Shown: positions 10,131 through 22,186, numbered from the stretch's first letter. The stretch: 64,000 nt of DNA from Kalaharituber pfeilii (GCA_015179045.1 WHUZ01000037.1:434001-498000), one strand, 5' to 3'. Notes: generated from the sequence alone by a model not told the origin. Numbers and translations are program-made.

Positions 10131-13100
10131 TGTTAAGGAGCAGTAGTGGACTGATGCAAAAGGTAAGGCGTATTGGTAGACGGGCTACTGGATCTAAAGT
10201 TCCAGCCCAAGAGCTAAGCCGCCCGACAAGAGGCCTCGCCGTAAACTGACTGTGTGTACTAAGATTGAGGATGACGTTTATTAAACGGTATTCTGAACCA
10301 GAAAGAGGAATCGGATGCAAAGGGAGGATCAGGCCACAATAGAGATGAAGTATGACAAATGGACAATGAAGGTCGACAAAAGAAGTCAAATTATTTTGAG
10401 TTCAACGATGAAGAATAACAGTCGATGGCGAAAGACGTTGAATTAGGGTACTGTTCCTATATTGTATTCAGGCGCCGGGCAAATTGACTTTGAGCAGATT
10501 GGATATGGACTCGTATGTCAAACTAAATTTATCAAGGTTTCAACTGGATTATATACAGCTATATTTATGTATTGATTGGACAGTCCTCTGGTAACCTACT
10601 GGCTCTTTCTCAGCGGTGAAATTATCCACACAGAAGTGCACCGCGCCTAGTCTCGTTAAGACTGTGCCTTAGTGCCTGCATGAGCGAGAACGAGACTAGG
10701 ATTTATATAGTAGTTAGTAGAGTACATAGTAATATTGACAGGCACAAAATTTAACGTTGGCGGTCTAGGGTGATGCGAGGAGGTGCCACGAGGAATATGA
10801 TGAGATGCGTTGCAAGAAATAACGGGGACAAGGGTACTGGAATTACGTCGGCTCTAGGGATGTATACGTATAAGTACGCCTTCCGTGCCTTCTAGAGGAA
10901 GTGAGTCTAAATGCCTGCGGTGGGCCAGGCAGGAATGAAACCGGGGAATGCTAAAACCGGGCTCTCGTTCTCGTTTATCTGCACACGCAAGAACGGACGT
11001 GTTTGCGACTTACAGTAAATAAGAAGCTTGATTGTGCATGAGGGAGGTTGGAAGAACCAGAATCGGGGGAAATCTCGTTAAAAGAGCGAGCCGTTTCATG
11101 TCTGAGTCTAATTCCGCGGGAGGATTAACTACGATGGGTTTGGAATGCACCAATAGCTGCAATGGCAGATCTGCTGCCAGCCTCTTGAGGCTTTGAACTA
11201 CTCTCCCAAAGCCTATGCTTTACCTGGAGTACTCAACCAGCCATGCAGTCCCGATTATATCGCTATACAAACGAAATGTCTTACATTTCTTCGTCAACCA
11301 TTGTTTTCGGCCAACGCTATGTATACACAATCTCCTTCAAAGCCCCATCAATAGCAACTTCGGAGCCGATTACCTCCGTAGGTGGACAAGGCTGACTTCC
11401 ACGAGGGCAGTAGGATTATACAGTCTTTACAACTCGCTCGCTAATACTAGTTCCAAGTTGCAGAAAGTGTACGCAATCCTCCCTCGTTTCCTTGCCCGGT
11501 CGCTTCTACATTCTTAAGCTGAAATCATCAAAAAAAAAAAAAAAAAAAAAAAAAAAGCCCTGAAAGAGAGTACCCTTGCGTTCTCGGAGTTCTTCTGACC
11601 GAGAATAGTTATCAATTCCTACCTGGTCCGGTCGCGTGGAATTCGCATGATCTGACCAACGGAATCACTTCAGTCCAGTGTTGTCTTGATTTCCTGTTTT
11701 GACACCCACCAGTGACAAGCTGCAAGGCGGGGTTATTGCGACTAGACAGGATGTAGGCAGGGGCTTGGTTTGTTTGAGCTAGGACAGCCTGATTAAGCCT
11801 TGCTCAGTCTTGTTCTAGTTAGTCTGCTTCGTTCTCGTTCTCGTTCTCGTTCTCGTTCTCGCTCTCGTTCCCGGATGAGTGGGGATGTACTAGCGTGCCA
11901 AGAAGGAGCCCAGCAGATGTTCCAATTTCGATATCGATGGGCTGAGATAAAATTCTAGAAGAACCATGGTCCAGTATGTAGATTCGGGGTTATGAGAAGC
12001 TGGTTGCACATAATAGCTATTTAAAGAAATGGGATTGGGAGATGTGTGCTTGTAATAAAATTGGGATTGCTGTTTCCAGTAGATACGTGACTCCTGGTCA
12101 CCCTCATTTGCTACCACGAATTCCAGCAATCTATTGCATATATCTGACGAACTCTAACCAACTTATCCTAATGCGCTACCCCGATGAGTATTCGCGCAAC
12201 TTGTTTTATACAGTTCAATTCATAGGGGCCGATGTATGCAATCTGGTAGAATCTGAAGTTGATGCGCAAAATGCGAAGAAAGTACAAAAAACCACCGATT
12301 TGAATTTTAGACGCACAACTTGCGTTTGGCCCGGTGTAGTGGATGCGCACTCCCGTCCCTAAAATTGGCCCCGTCGGAATCTGAAGGAGACTCAGATCGT
12401 TTTGGATCTCTACCGAGAATCGATGAGTACATATCGGGAGGCGAAAAAAAGGTAGGTGTCTCACGTTGAGTATGCAGGGAAAAGCTGAGGGGCAACTTGG
12501 CCTCGATTGGTTAAGGAGGCAGCTGATGTTGCACTGGAATATTGCGAACGTACTCGGATTAGCAGCAGGAAGTACTTGATTGAAGCAGTCTAGTCTCCGC
12601 TTCTTGAGGTTATCTCAGACATTAGCTTCAGTGCCACGCTGTGCGAATTGCATTGGCGGAGAATTGATCAGGGTCCGTCCACATGCAGGAGCTTTGTGGA
12701 ACCTTTGGGGAACAAAGGTTATTCCGTAAGCCCGGGGTGTACTAGTACGTTATGGGGACAATTTATTGATAAGGAAGGTTGCTCTGAGGGTTGGAATTGC
12801 GCTGCCAGATGGAGAAAGATCAAGAGAAATATCTACATGAATAAGGCCTTTGAATTCGTCTTCAGCATATAGGACTTGCGGTCTTGTACAGTAGGGCGAG
12901 GGATATGTCAGAAGTGAAGGCTGGTGAGCACAGTTCGTAAGGATTCGGATTTGAACTTGAAGTTTTTCGTGTATGTCAATTCGCAATAATTGTACGTCAT
13001 CGAAGGACTATCCTTAGCTTTATGACTCCAAGACGCGAGTTATATATAGTGACACTGCGTTTCCAAAGCTTGATTTTTGCTGGAGAGCAGGCTATAATAG

Positions 13101-13777
13101 TTTCTATCCCTGACATATGCTTTCACAGTGCGCGCTAGGATATCAGCGCTACTTCAAGCGTGCTGGATGGGACTGAATAGATCCCGATGATCTAAGGAAA
13201 AGGTCATGAATGAGCTTTTATGTGGTGGTATTTGAGCACCTGCTACTACCCTTCCGTGACAAGTTCTCGGTTCTTGATATACTTTACTTCACCCTAAGTA
13301 GGAGCCGCGATATACGTTCAACTTATACAGTCAAGGAACCACACAATACAAGAAACTTACTGAAGTCACATTCCAGTCGAAAGGGAAAACAAACCCGCGA
13401 AGCAACTAACAAATGAATATATACAAAAAGAAAAGGAAAAACGCGCTAGTCGAGTTCAGGGTAATGGCGGCGCGCCGAATACCGAGAAGTACCTATGAGA
13501 GCGGCAAAGGTGGTTAAGGTTTTTGAACAAAAGTTATTGAGGACAGCGAGGCCAGTATAATTTTGAGCAAAGAGACGGGAATCAGTCGTCTGAAACTGCC
13601 CGTGTTGAACGGTGTGGACTGAAATGACGTGCTACGGCTTCTACGATGATGTAGTAAATATGGGGGTGTAACTAGGACAACGCTTGATGCTCGACCTTTG
13701 AGAGGGCAGCCCTTGCTGGCCCTTCTTATACTCAATGCTGCGTGCCTTCCATCTATTGTCTAACTTGCGGTGATATC
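10131..13777. other. gene-poor intergenic region
   Basis: No supported gene. Short frames (for example 11215-11517, 12042-12362, 13210-13416) lack any recognisable motif or partner exon. Visible structure: a 12-bp inverted repeat at 10646-10657/10689-10700, an A27 run at 11530-11556, and a hexamer microsatellite (listed). Confidence 0.4.
11829..11871. repeat. GTTCTC hexamer microsatellite
   Basis: About six consecutive TTCTCG-type units with one variant unit (GCTCTC). Confidence 0.9.
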
Positions 13778-13900
13778 ATGATGTTCTATCTATGGATATC
13801 CCTCAGCCATTGCCTCGCCTCATCTAGAGGTCCACCCGGTGACTCTGCTCCTGGAGGACCGTTCAGTGGCTCTGCTCCTGGAGGTCCATTCGATGGCTGA
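13778..13900 (+). CDS. candidate small secreted peptide with Gly/Pro repeats
   Basis: A 40-residue ORF starts at a double ATG. The first 16 residues (MMFYLWISLSHCLASS) are hydrophobic and signal-like. They are followed by a roughly 9-residue Gly/Pro/Ser repeat (GGPFSGSAP-type) present about two and a half times, ending GGPFDG and a stop. The DNA repeat period is 27 bp. I do not recognise a family. It could be a genuine small secreted peptide, the 3' exon of a larger collagen-like gene, or chance. The ORF and repeat are seen directly; secretion is inference. Confidence 0.3.
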   Translation: MMFYLWISLSHCLASSRGPPGDSAPGGPFSGSAPGGPFDG

Positions 13901-14439
13901 CACTGTGCTATGACCATGCCGTCAGATCCTTGCAATACACATCCGTGCCCAACCATGTTTCATTGCCAGACTATAGCAATCGGTTGATCAGGCCAAATTG
14001 TCACTAGCAGCTTTACAGGTCAATGGGTGGATATCCCCCTTCCCGGGTGGGCCCTGACATGACGGCGCGCGGACATACCCGGGATTGGCGTAACCAGAAA
14101 GGGAAACAAATCTAAGTATGCAGGGGACAAGTTTGGGACCGGTGCGATGGAAGTCTAATGCCTGAGTTACCAGTGTGCCGGTATGTGGACTTAGCAGGAA
14201 GTTCAATGACTTTTAACAAGCCTTCCGAAACGGCCCATAACCTTTGCATGGCTTGTCGCGTGTGCAAAGATTTGTGCAGCACGATGCCCATGTTTTTTTG
14301 GAGAGAAGACCAAATACAAGTCGGACTCTGGCTTTTATTTTGGGAGAATGAAGATTCTTCGTGCACTGCTCGATCCTAGAGCGCGTACACTGTGCTCTTC
14401 TCTGAACTAATATCCCTCTAATTTGTTCCAGTATAGTTC

Positions 14440-15086
14440 AAGAGGCGATCCCACCCATGACGGAGCGACAAATCACCTCAGGAAGGCGTGGGAAAGGAGG
14501 GTAGAGCGGGGAGATCTCGACACGGCTGTGTTATGGGTGAAGGCTCACAGGGGTATCCCCGGCAACGAGGCGGCGGATGAGGCAGCGGGGGTGGGTACGG
14601 CGCTGCAGTGCGAGCCGGAGCTAGTGACCGAAGCCGGATTAAGACAGAGAGGGAGAAGAGAGCGAGCGGGTGAGAGGAACCGGTTGGAGTTGACATATAG
14701 ACCCCTAGAAAGACTCGGAAATAGGATAGGACGTTTGGCGGGCCTATTGGGGGGCAAGGGGTTGCGAGCGTGGAGATGGCATGTGGGGGAAGGGGATGGT
14801 CCAGAATGCAGATGGTGCGGGGAAGAGGAGGAGACGAGGAGACATCTGCTGGAAGAGTGCAGAGTGTGGAGACGGAGATGGCCAGGGGGGGAGGAGCACG
14901 TGAGGAGACCACCACGGGAGGAGGGGGGGTGGACCCATTGCAGAGGTTGACGGAGATGCTGGGAGAATGATCTATATTTTTTCTTAGTCGTTTTCAGATC
15001 TGTATGCTACATCTTTATCTTTAACACATCGCCATAGCCCTTAGGGCGGCAAGCGATTAATGATATATATAAAAAAAAAAAAAAAA
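14440..15086 (+). mobile_element. F1 LINE 3' fragment (RNase H end plus knuckle), 15-bp TSD
   Basis: Perfect 15-bp repeats GTTCCAGTATAGTTC at 14425-14439 and 15087-15101. It encodes the end of RNase H (LWVKAHRGIPGNEAADEAAG) and the knuckle PECRWCGEEEETRRHLLEE, then loses frame near 14900; the normal C-terminus continues in the next frame (DPLQRLTEMLGE). It ends in the sub-type tail with AGCGATTAATG and a TATATAT lead into poly-A. Confidence 0.9.
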
Positions 15087-15101
15087 GTTCCAGTATAGTT
15101 C

Positions 15102-16020
15102 TAGGGCATAACGGCGTCGAGTCGTCTAAATCTCAGAAACATGAGAATAATTTATCAGTGTAGCTCAATTCAAGGATGTAAGAGAGACTGGAGGTTGTGC
15201 CATAGACATAGTTTAGGAGTTGGAGGCGAGAATGGCCAAAAAAAGACACATTCGCTCACAGGGGGCTGCTTGCGGTTGCCTCTGCTCCCGGATTTTGATA
15301 CTAGGCTTTGAAAAAGGTACTCGTTGTATCGTTTCGGACTCCTTAGCGCGGGAGTGTATATTCGTATGCTAATCTGACCTGCAGCAGCTTTACAAGGCGT
15401 GCAGAACCATTGAATTACGTCCAAACGGATCGTCTGCATAGTCAAAGTTTGCAGATGGCATTATATTGTCGAGGCGTCTTCACTTCGTCATCTGTGGTCG
15501 CTGTGAATCCAGTGCTTGCTAGAAGCTTTCCGGTCCAGCGAGAATGCAATCCTCATCGAAATCTCCGGCACACTCAAAGGCACAAACAATCTCCTTACAG
15601 GGCTGGCAAGGCAGAGTAATGAATAGAATTGTGGGAACATGAATAGAATTGTGGGAACAAGGAGTCACTGAAACCCATGCTTGAACGTCAGCTGGAGTGA
15701 AGGGTGACAATGTCAATTCTTTACAGCCAAGCTAAGGTGGAGGCCGCGAATAACCTGGTCACGAGAATAAGTAGTCAACTCTGCGTCGTTGTTATGCTCT
15801 ATGGATGATTTTAGCGACTAGTGGCCCGGCATGTTGCGAGAGCTTAGGGTTAGCCCTTCCCCTCCCTCGTGCAACTTTGAAGTACCACCAATATCTATCC
15901 TTGGTCCACCCCATTCACTGTCGCTGCCCCAACAAGTCTAGTCTTCCGCTCTACATTCCTGGCTTGCCCCGACTAATTTGTCATATCTAGTTTTATTTTT
16001 AATTTTCTTAATTTTATATT
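15102..16020. other. intergenic, no supported gene
   Basis: No gene seen. There is a perfect 20-bp tandem duplication at 15619-15638/15639-15658. Confidence 0.4.
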
Positions 16021-16110
16021 TTTTATATCAGGTAACCCTGCTCCCTGCCATGGCGAACAGCTGCAAGCGGGGTCATGTGATATAAAAAAAAAAATAAAAA
16101 AATGGCAGGG
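16021..16110. mobile_element. F2 stub inserted head-to-head into another F2 stub
   Basis: A minus-oriented F2 tail (16021-16042, resuming as TGGCAGGG at 16103-16110) is split by a plus-oriented F2 tail with impure poly-A at 16043-16102. The two halves of the outer copy are recognisable against other F2 ends. The TSDs are unclear: only ATCTAG is shared by the outer flanks. Confidence 0.55.
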
Positions 16111-16766
16111 CGCATCTAGGGTCAGATGGCGCTCCAACGGCATCTTCTATCTGCATGCCTTCTGTAACACCTTCTCACCGGAGTTTGAGTCTTCCCTCAA
16201 GTTGAAGAGTTGAGACTGATAAGAAACATCACCAGGAAGGCGGTGATGGGATTTGGAGTTAAAGATCTCCGGGACAGACTCTGCCTTGCTACTACCGTGC
16301 GCTTCTAGAGGAAGATGCTACATTGCAGAGGGCCAAACTAAACCTATTCAAAGGCTACTAGAGGGGTGAAGAATAACAGCAGATTGAAGCATCATGTACA
16401 GGGTAAGCCTATGGGCGATAAATACGAAACCTCAGTGTTCATGGTTTCTTAAATGAGGTTATGGGGGTGGCACTGGATTATCATTCAGAAACTAGCTCGT
16501 TAGTGTCGATAACCGCAAAGCCTGGCCATGGGCCACTTAGGAACTTACAACAGGCAACACCTCGATTGGGTATCCAACGGGACGCGGGAAGTACTACCAA
16601 CATGCAAAGAGCCTCAAACGACTCTTCGATATGCTTCGCTAGATTATATTTACAGTAATTAGCTAGCGATTAATGAAATAAAAAAAATAAAAATAAAAAA
16701 AATAGCTACATGCTAAACAGATATGCAAGAACGGTTATCCAACATCCACATGGATCGCCCACAACT
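16111..16766. other. intergenic, no supported gene
   Basis: 3' flank of the membrane-protein gene. A/T homopolymer mix at 16676-16702. No gene seen. Confidence 0.35.
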
Positions 16767-17967
16767 TCACTTTCTCTCGATTGTCCCAACCTGCAACATC
16801 TCAGGATATGCACCTGTCCTCCCCTCTCCAGCCAACTCCATTGGAACCGGGGTCGCCGAAAGCTCAGCCTTGTACACTGGCACTTCCTCAGTTGGGCTAA
16901 TTAACAGGTCATCCACTGCCATTGCTGGAACATGGTTCCCAGCATTCGGGGACACCGAATTTGGGCCGTTCGAACCCAACTCCGACGATCCTAGATGGTC
17001 CAAGTCCTGAAAATGTGGTGGCCACGCATCCTTTCTCTGTTTGCGTTGCAACCAGATTCGAATGCTCATGGCAATTACTAGGATCCCGACGAGTGTAGAG
17101 ACCACCACAATTGCTGCCATCGCGCCCTTTGACAGGCCACTACCTCCTGAGCTAATAGGACCACCCGCTTGAGAATTCTGCTCGTTCTCTTGTTCGGGTA
17201 GGCCCAAATTCAATTTCGGAAGATCAGTCGTATACCTGCCGCCTGTACTAATCGTTATGACTGTGATGCTGTCACTATCCTCAGGGACTGGCATTGAAAA
17301 CGGAACATCTGAGGAGTAGTCGGTGGGCACGCTGAAAATCATTGTCTCAGTCGCGGTCTCGGTAATCCACGTGCTCAACGTTGGATCAATGATTATCGGC
17401 CCTTGGGTGCTTTTGTGCTCAACCTCAGTGCTCGTAGTCTCTACATCAGTGCCCGGTAGGTGCACTGTCTCAAGGGTTGTTTCTTCTCCACCAGAGGTTA
17501 CCTCGGTTACTACGTACGTTGTGCCGTCTACAGTTATCGTGACAGGGATGACCAATACTGAGACGGACATAACAGCCTGAGTGGTGGTGAAAACGCTGGG
17601 CTGAACCTCGATGTAGGCGATGCACGACGGGCGGGGAAGACAGGAGAAGCCACTAAGCAATCGAAATATAAAATGTCAATTCAAACATTCCACATTTCTT
17701 CATAGAATTCCTGACGTAGTCGCATCTGTATCCGAAGGTATATTGCAGAGGGCACAGCTCCAATACGACTTACATTGGGCAACAGCCGAACCCGTATCCG
17801 ACCTCTTGCAAATACAATGCCTCTTCATGGTACTGTTCGCCCTCGTGCTGACATAGACTGTATAAAGACGGGCATGCAGTGGCCGTCCTGGTAACTTCGC
17901 AGCATCCTGTCTCGCCGCGAATGGTGCATTCGTTGAAATTGGGCAGGGTGCACAGGCGAGTTGCCAT
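16767..17967 (-). CDS. cysteine-rich single-pass membrane protein
   Basis: Two exons: 17967-17774 and 17652-16767, with a 121-bp GTAAGT...TAG intron. The product is 359 aa. The N-terminal part holds many Cys residues (ECTIRGETGCCEV, ATACPSLYSLCQ, GYGFGCCPIGFSCLP, joined across the splice). A Thr/Val-rich extracellular stalk follows, then one membrane span (AAIVVVSTLVGILVIAMS) with a basic stop-transfer (RKQRKD) and an acidic/Pro cytoplasmic tail. This layout is common among uncharacterised fungal surface proteins. No signal peptide precedes the first ATG in the exon, so either an upstream exon was missed or the gene is 5'-damaged. A TATAAA sits only about 10 bp upstream of this ATG, which also suggests the true start is elsewhere. 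Confidence 0.65.
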
Positions 17968-18497
17968 TTGGATCACTTTATATGTGTGTGGATTTGGAGA
18001 CAATCAGGGTACGGCACGAAAATGATTGCCTTGATTGTCCCTTGATGTCAGCACTAGAGTTTTCGAGCTTCAATCTGACAAGCTCTCGACTGTTGCGGAT
18101 GGAAGGTGTCGAGCACGAACAAGGACATGGTGTGAATTCATGATCCACGACTGAAAAGAGGGGGAGAAACGCTCTTCATTTAACATCGGATAGGGATTGA
18201 ACCGTAGTTACACTCTGACCAAGCACATTAATTGCCACCATGACACTGCAGAAATGTGCTGCACATTTGGGATGGATCTGCAATTTGATCTGGCTTTAGC
18301 TTCCCGCCTGAACGCCACCAGTTTATAGCTGATTGGCACAGGGAAAACGACGGGCGAGGAGTGGCTCTTTTGGCATTTGAGATAAACGAATGGAATGATT
18401 TACTGGTGCAGTAGAACTAACCTCGTATTTTAGATGCGGGAAACCATTGTGTTCACTTTTATTTGTCGAGAATGTCTCTCAACACCGCCCTCGTCTC
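17968..18497. other. upstream region of the membrane-protein gene
   Basis: No gene or clear signal-peptide exon found on either strand. Confidence 0.35.
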
Positions 18498-18511
18498 TGG
18501 CGCACTAGATA

Positions 18512-18570
18512 CCTCACCATAGCCCACGGGGCGGCACGCGAGTAATGATATTAAAAAAAATAAAAAAAAA
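18512..18570 (+). mobile_element. F1 LINE tail-only stub, 14-bp TSD
   Basis: A 59-bp insert with the F1 hairpin and poly-A, flanked by TGGCGCACTAGATA at 18498-18511 and 18571-18584. The hairpin loop here is ACG. Confidence 0.9.
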
Positions 18571-18742
18571 TGGCGCACTAGATATGTCCCTATTGCCGTC
18601 ACTTACAATCCTTTTGTCTTACTTGCTGCCCAAACGGCAAGGTGGATCACTAACAATATAGGGACCCATCTTGACCTTCAACATTGATGCTTTGCTAATA
18701 TTCCTTGCAGCTTAGCGCTTTCGTTGTCGCTAGACAGGTATA

Positions 18743-18803
18743 TTTTTTTTTAAAAAAAAAAATATCACGTAATCCCGCTTATCGCTCTTCGCTACGGCAG
18801 GGC
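18743..18803 (-). mobile_element. F2 LINE tail-only stub with T-A tract
   Basis: The minus-oriented F2 end (TATCACGTAATCCCGCTT and GGCAGGGC) is preceded on the plus strand by a T9 run and then an A11 run. The TSD is not clear. Confidence 0.6.
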
Positions 18804-18810
18804 AGTACGC

Positions 18811-19828
18811 AGGATAGCTGCACCATTACATTCTGGCATATGCACGCATGGTTTATTTTTTCAAGTTCGAAAAGGCGTCCATCTAGATCGGAGATGAGCG
18901 TTGACAGTTATAATGGAGCAATACTTTTCTGGTTTCCTTGATGGCGACTGATAGTGGTGGTCGTGAAAGCATTGCCGGAGCGAACTACGGTACAGTCTCG
19001 GCATTGTGGTAACACGTCGAAAAATGGGGGCAACCAGTGGAAGGGTCTGACTGGATTAATCTTGTGATTATGAAAGAAAGTGGAAATTCGGGTTGGTTGG
19101 AGGGACGGAAACTTCTTAAGCGAAGGTGGCTACGACAGAATTATTTGGCTGATTGGCTGTGGTAGTGAGAAAGATCGCGAAGCGCCGAAGCCAAACCGTC
19201 GAAAAGCTTTGCTGGGTACTATAGCCTTATGGCCGGCAGAGTACAAATGCCCCTCATTTGAAGGCAGCAATCACATAAGAACTGACCGTTGGCGCATGGT
19301 CAGGTGCATGCTAGCCTTGGACTAGTATGCAGAGAATATGCATAGATGGACGCAAATGCCGCAGGGATATGAGGATATTGCAGCAGTTGAAATGGATATG
19401 AATATCTACACACGCACACACACACACAAAAAAAAAAAAAAAAGCCTCTCAGGATGCCCCGAATGATCATCACAATATTGAAAAGTTTGGGACATCATAT
19501 ATGGGAATGAGATTATTTGGCCAGCGCGGGTGCGGTGTCTTGGTAATATAAATACTGACGAAAACAAGTGGTGGGTTACAATTTTACACAGCGACCAAAT
19601 AATTACTAAATTAATTAGGCGTGTGTACAGTGGATAGGTATGAGAGCAGGTTACACACCAGCTCCCCCTGCCATAAAATTGACCCAACTTTAGACACCTC
19701 TGTCGCACAAGGTATGCTTCGGTAGTGTGCCGCTTGACATGCTCGGATACCTTACTGTACGTAGGCAAAAGTCTTCGGGATTATGCAGTATAAGGAAAAG
19801 CAAGACGTGCATCTGAGCGGGCCCTCCT
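18811..19828. other. intergenic, no supported gene
   Basis: No gene seen. A CA dinucleotide tract runs at about 19409-19428, followed directly by A16. Confidence 0.4.
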
Positions 19829-19841
19829 TGCATCTCGTATT

Positions 19842-20318
19842 TTTTTTTTTTCTTTTTTTTTTTTATCATTACTCGCGTGCCCGCCCTATGGGCTATGGCG
19901 AGGTTTAGTTCCAAAAAACATGAACACAAAAGAAAACGGCTAAATAACATTGTGAGGCCCACGGCTCTCGCTGGTAATGTGGGTAGTATCTATCAAAAGC
20001 CAGCATGTTCAGGGACCTTGTCTTCCTACAGTACTTCCGTCCTCTGTCTCACTCATAACTGGTCCGCCCTCAGCCATCGTCCTCCGAGCCTCACTCTCCC
20101 GACCTCGATAGTTTTTTCCAAGTAGACTACCGTTGAGCTTGTCTTTTTTCCCTCCCCGACCAGTGTGTCTTTTTTCCTCAGCCAACGGATCCCTGTTGTC
20201 TTGCCTAGATCCTTGTTAGCTGCCTCCAACCATTTTCGGACCTTCCCTAAGTCCTTTCTCAGGGCTATTCCGTGTACAACTATGCCGGCTTTTGACGGGG
20301 TATTGGCATCGGGGGTGG
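19842..20318 (-). mobile_element. F1-tailed retroelement carrying an ORF1 fragment, 13-bp TSD
   Basis: Flanked by TGCATCTCGTATT at 19829-19841 and 20319-20331. Starting at the 5' edge, the minus strand encodes KAGIVVHGIALRKDLGKVRK, then KDLGKTTGIRWLRKK, then RVRLGGRWLRADQL. I read this as the nucleic-acid-binding part of a LINE ORF1. The frame stops, and the F1 hairpin tail with a poly-A interrupted by one G follows within about 200 bp. The 3-kb ORF2 is missing. Confidence 0.75.
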
Positions 20319-20439
20319 TGCATCTCGTATTTCAGTACTGTTCGAAAAATAACTAAAAAGTCAATGAAGTAGCTAAAGAATTGCAAAAAATTAATAGAGC
20401 ACATGAATGAGCATCACAGAAGAATCTAAATCTATTCTC

Positions 20440-20665
20440 AGAATTCAAAAAGAGTACTCTTGGTTGAGTATTGTGTTTTCTCAAGGAGGGTCCTCTTGAA
20501 TGCATGCTCGTGACTCCTAGGCTTGGCGAAATGTTTTTCCTGATACGATAGAGATGACATTAGCAGCTGGAGACCAATAACCCTACTGAACACAGTGGCG
20601 AAACTGGGACAAAAGATAGTAGCCGACATCATGCAGACTAAGCACGAGCTCTTCTGCATAGTCCC
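20440..20665 (+). mobile_element. LINE reverse-transcriptase fragment
   Basis: The plus strand encodes WRPITLLNTVAKLGQKIVA (20568-20624 region), the same RT block found in both large F1 copies (WRPITLLNTVAKLGQKV). Frames are broken and no ends are visible. Confidence 0.65.
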
Positions 20666-21053
20666 GAAGACTTTTGCCTACACAACTGTATCTACATGCG
20701 CATGTTCGAGGTGACTCCCTTGTCGAAGCCGTTTTGTGTGCAGCAACCACGCATTGTATGGTGGGAGACATCTGTAGCGGAGTAAATTGTGCATCAACTT
20801 CAACGCTTAACAATGCAACTAAAATAAATAGATAAAATTAGTTTTGTATCTTAATATGATAGATCAGACGATAAAGAATAAAGTTACGAAGTGATATCTA
20901 TTTTTTGTTATAGTGTTTATATAGGGTTAAAGATCAGGAGTTTTGTATGGAGAGGGGTCATTATTGTTGCCCGTTAGTAAGTGCCAAATAAAGTAGTATA
21001 GTACATAGTAGTCTAGCCAAAAATGAAGAAAAACTAACTAAAACTGCAATAAA

Positions 21054-22136
21054 ATATATGTTCTGGCCCACCGACGAACATTTTCCGGTTAGCGAACCGG
21101 CCAGCCGATTCGTGAACCGGCCGGCCCCGTGAAAAACATATGGTGTTTTTCACGGGGCCAGCCCAGCCACGAACACCTGGCCCAGCGGCGAACATGAATG
21201 TACCTCGATGTACCTATATGTAATATATATACTCGCTTATGCTTTAATGCAATAATGATCTATCATACAGCCAGCTAAGCAATTTCCACAGTCTCCTATC
21301 CCCCTATGCAGTCATCTATGTACAAACAATAGTACTATATATTCACTCTCATTCTCCTGGTTAGTACATTGACCAGCATTGCTTTTATTACAAGAATAAG
21401 AACTTTTGACGTATGCATGTACAACGAAGAGAAGAGCAGGTACCTAGACAAAGGCATGAAATTTTGTCTTGACAAGTTTTATCATGATGAGGTTGCTTAA
21501 AGTGGGTACTTGGCACTTGCAGGGCTCTTATTATCTACTGTTTCTGGTAATACAACCACCAAAATTTTCATTCTTGGCATCAACGCAATCCCTGTTACTG
21601 CCACAATATAATACCAGAATGGCGGAGGATTTCGGAAATCTCTACCTATGAAGATAACACTCCAAAATTTCGCTTAGAGTAAGAAGAATACTAGAAGCAT
21701 ATTTAGTAATTTTCTTCTAGTGTTTCGGTTAACAATAATTTAGTTATGATTACAAATTGGTATTCTTAACTACAGTAGTAGTGAATTATTAATTAAACTG
21801 TCTGTATTATCTTCTAGTATGTGGGTAAGAAGTTAGCAACTTATCACCGACAGCAACTTTCAAGTGGCAACTTATAGGTGGCAACTTGTCAGTGGCAATA
21901 GGGCTGTGCTAGCACACAGTAACTGACTTATCAATTAACGCTGGTAGCAGAATGTTTCTCTATACTCAATCACTAGTAGTACGTAGAGGTACCTAGTGGT
22001 ACTTGTACTAAACCAGTGTTCGTCGGTGGGCTGGCCCATTCGCGAATCAGCCAGCCCACCGACGAATTGGCCGATTCGCGAATGGGCCTGGCCGGTTCGC
22101 GAACCGCAATGTTCGTCGGTAGGCCAGAACATATAT
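21054..22136. mobile_element. TIR element C with palindromic subterminal arrays
   Basis: Ends are inverted copies of TGTTCTGGCC then (C/T)ACCGACGAACATT (about 28 bp, one mismatch). Just inside lie strong hairpins: a 16-bp perfect stem at 21123-21138/21144-21159 and a 17-bp perfect stem at 22019-22035/22050-22066. There are also repeated ATTCGCGAAT and GGTTCGCGAACC palindromes. It sits in TIR element B copy 1; copy 2 has the empty site. No coding capacity. The TSD is ambiguous because the flanks are TATA-like. Confidence 0.75.
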
Positions 22137-22186
22137 ACATTCCTTATGTAATACCCTTTTTACCACTTGGTTTTATGTTGTGTGCG

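Noticed and set aside
10646..10700. 12-bp perfect inverted repeat (CCTAGTCTCGTT) with a 31-nt loop
   Set aside because: No second copy, no TSD and no terminator context in a fungal genome; may be chance.
11530..11556. Poly-A run as a processed-pseudogene tail
   Set aside because: No LINE end or gene-like sequence upstream, and only a 6-bp flank match; unresolved.
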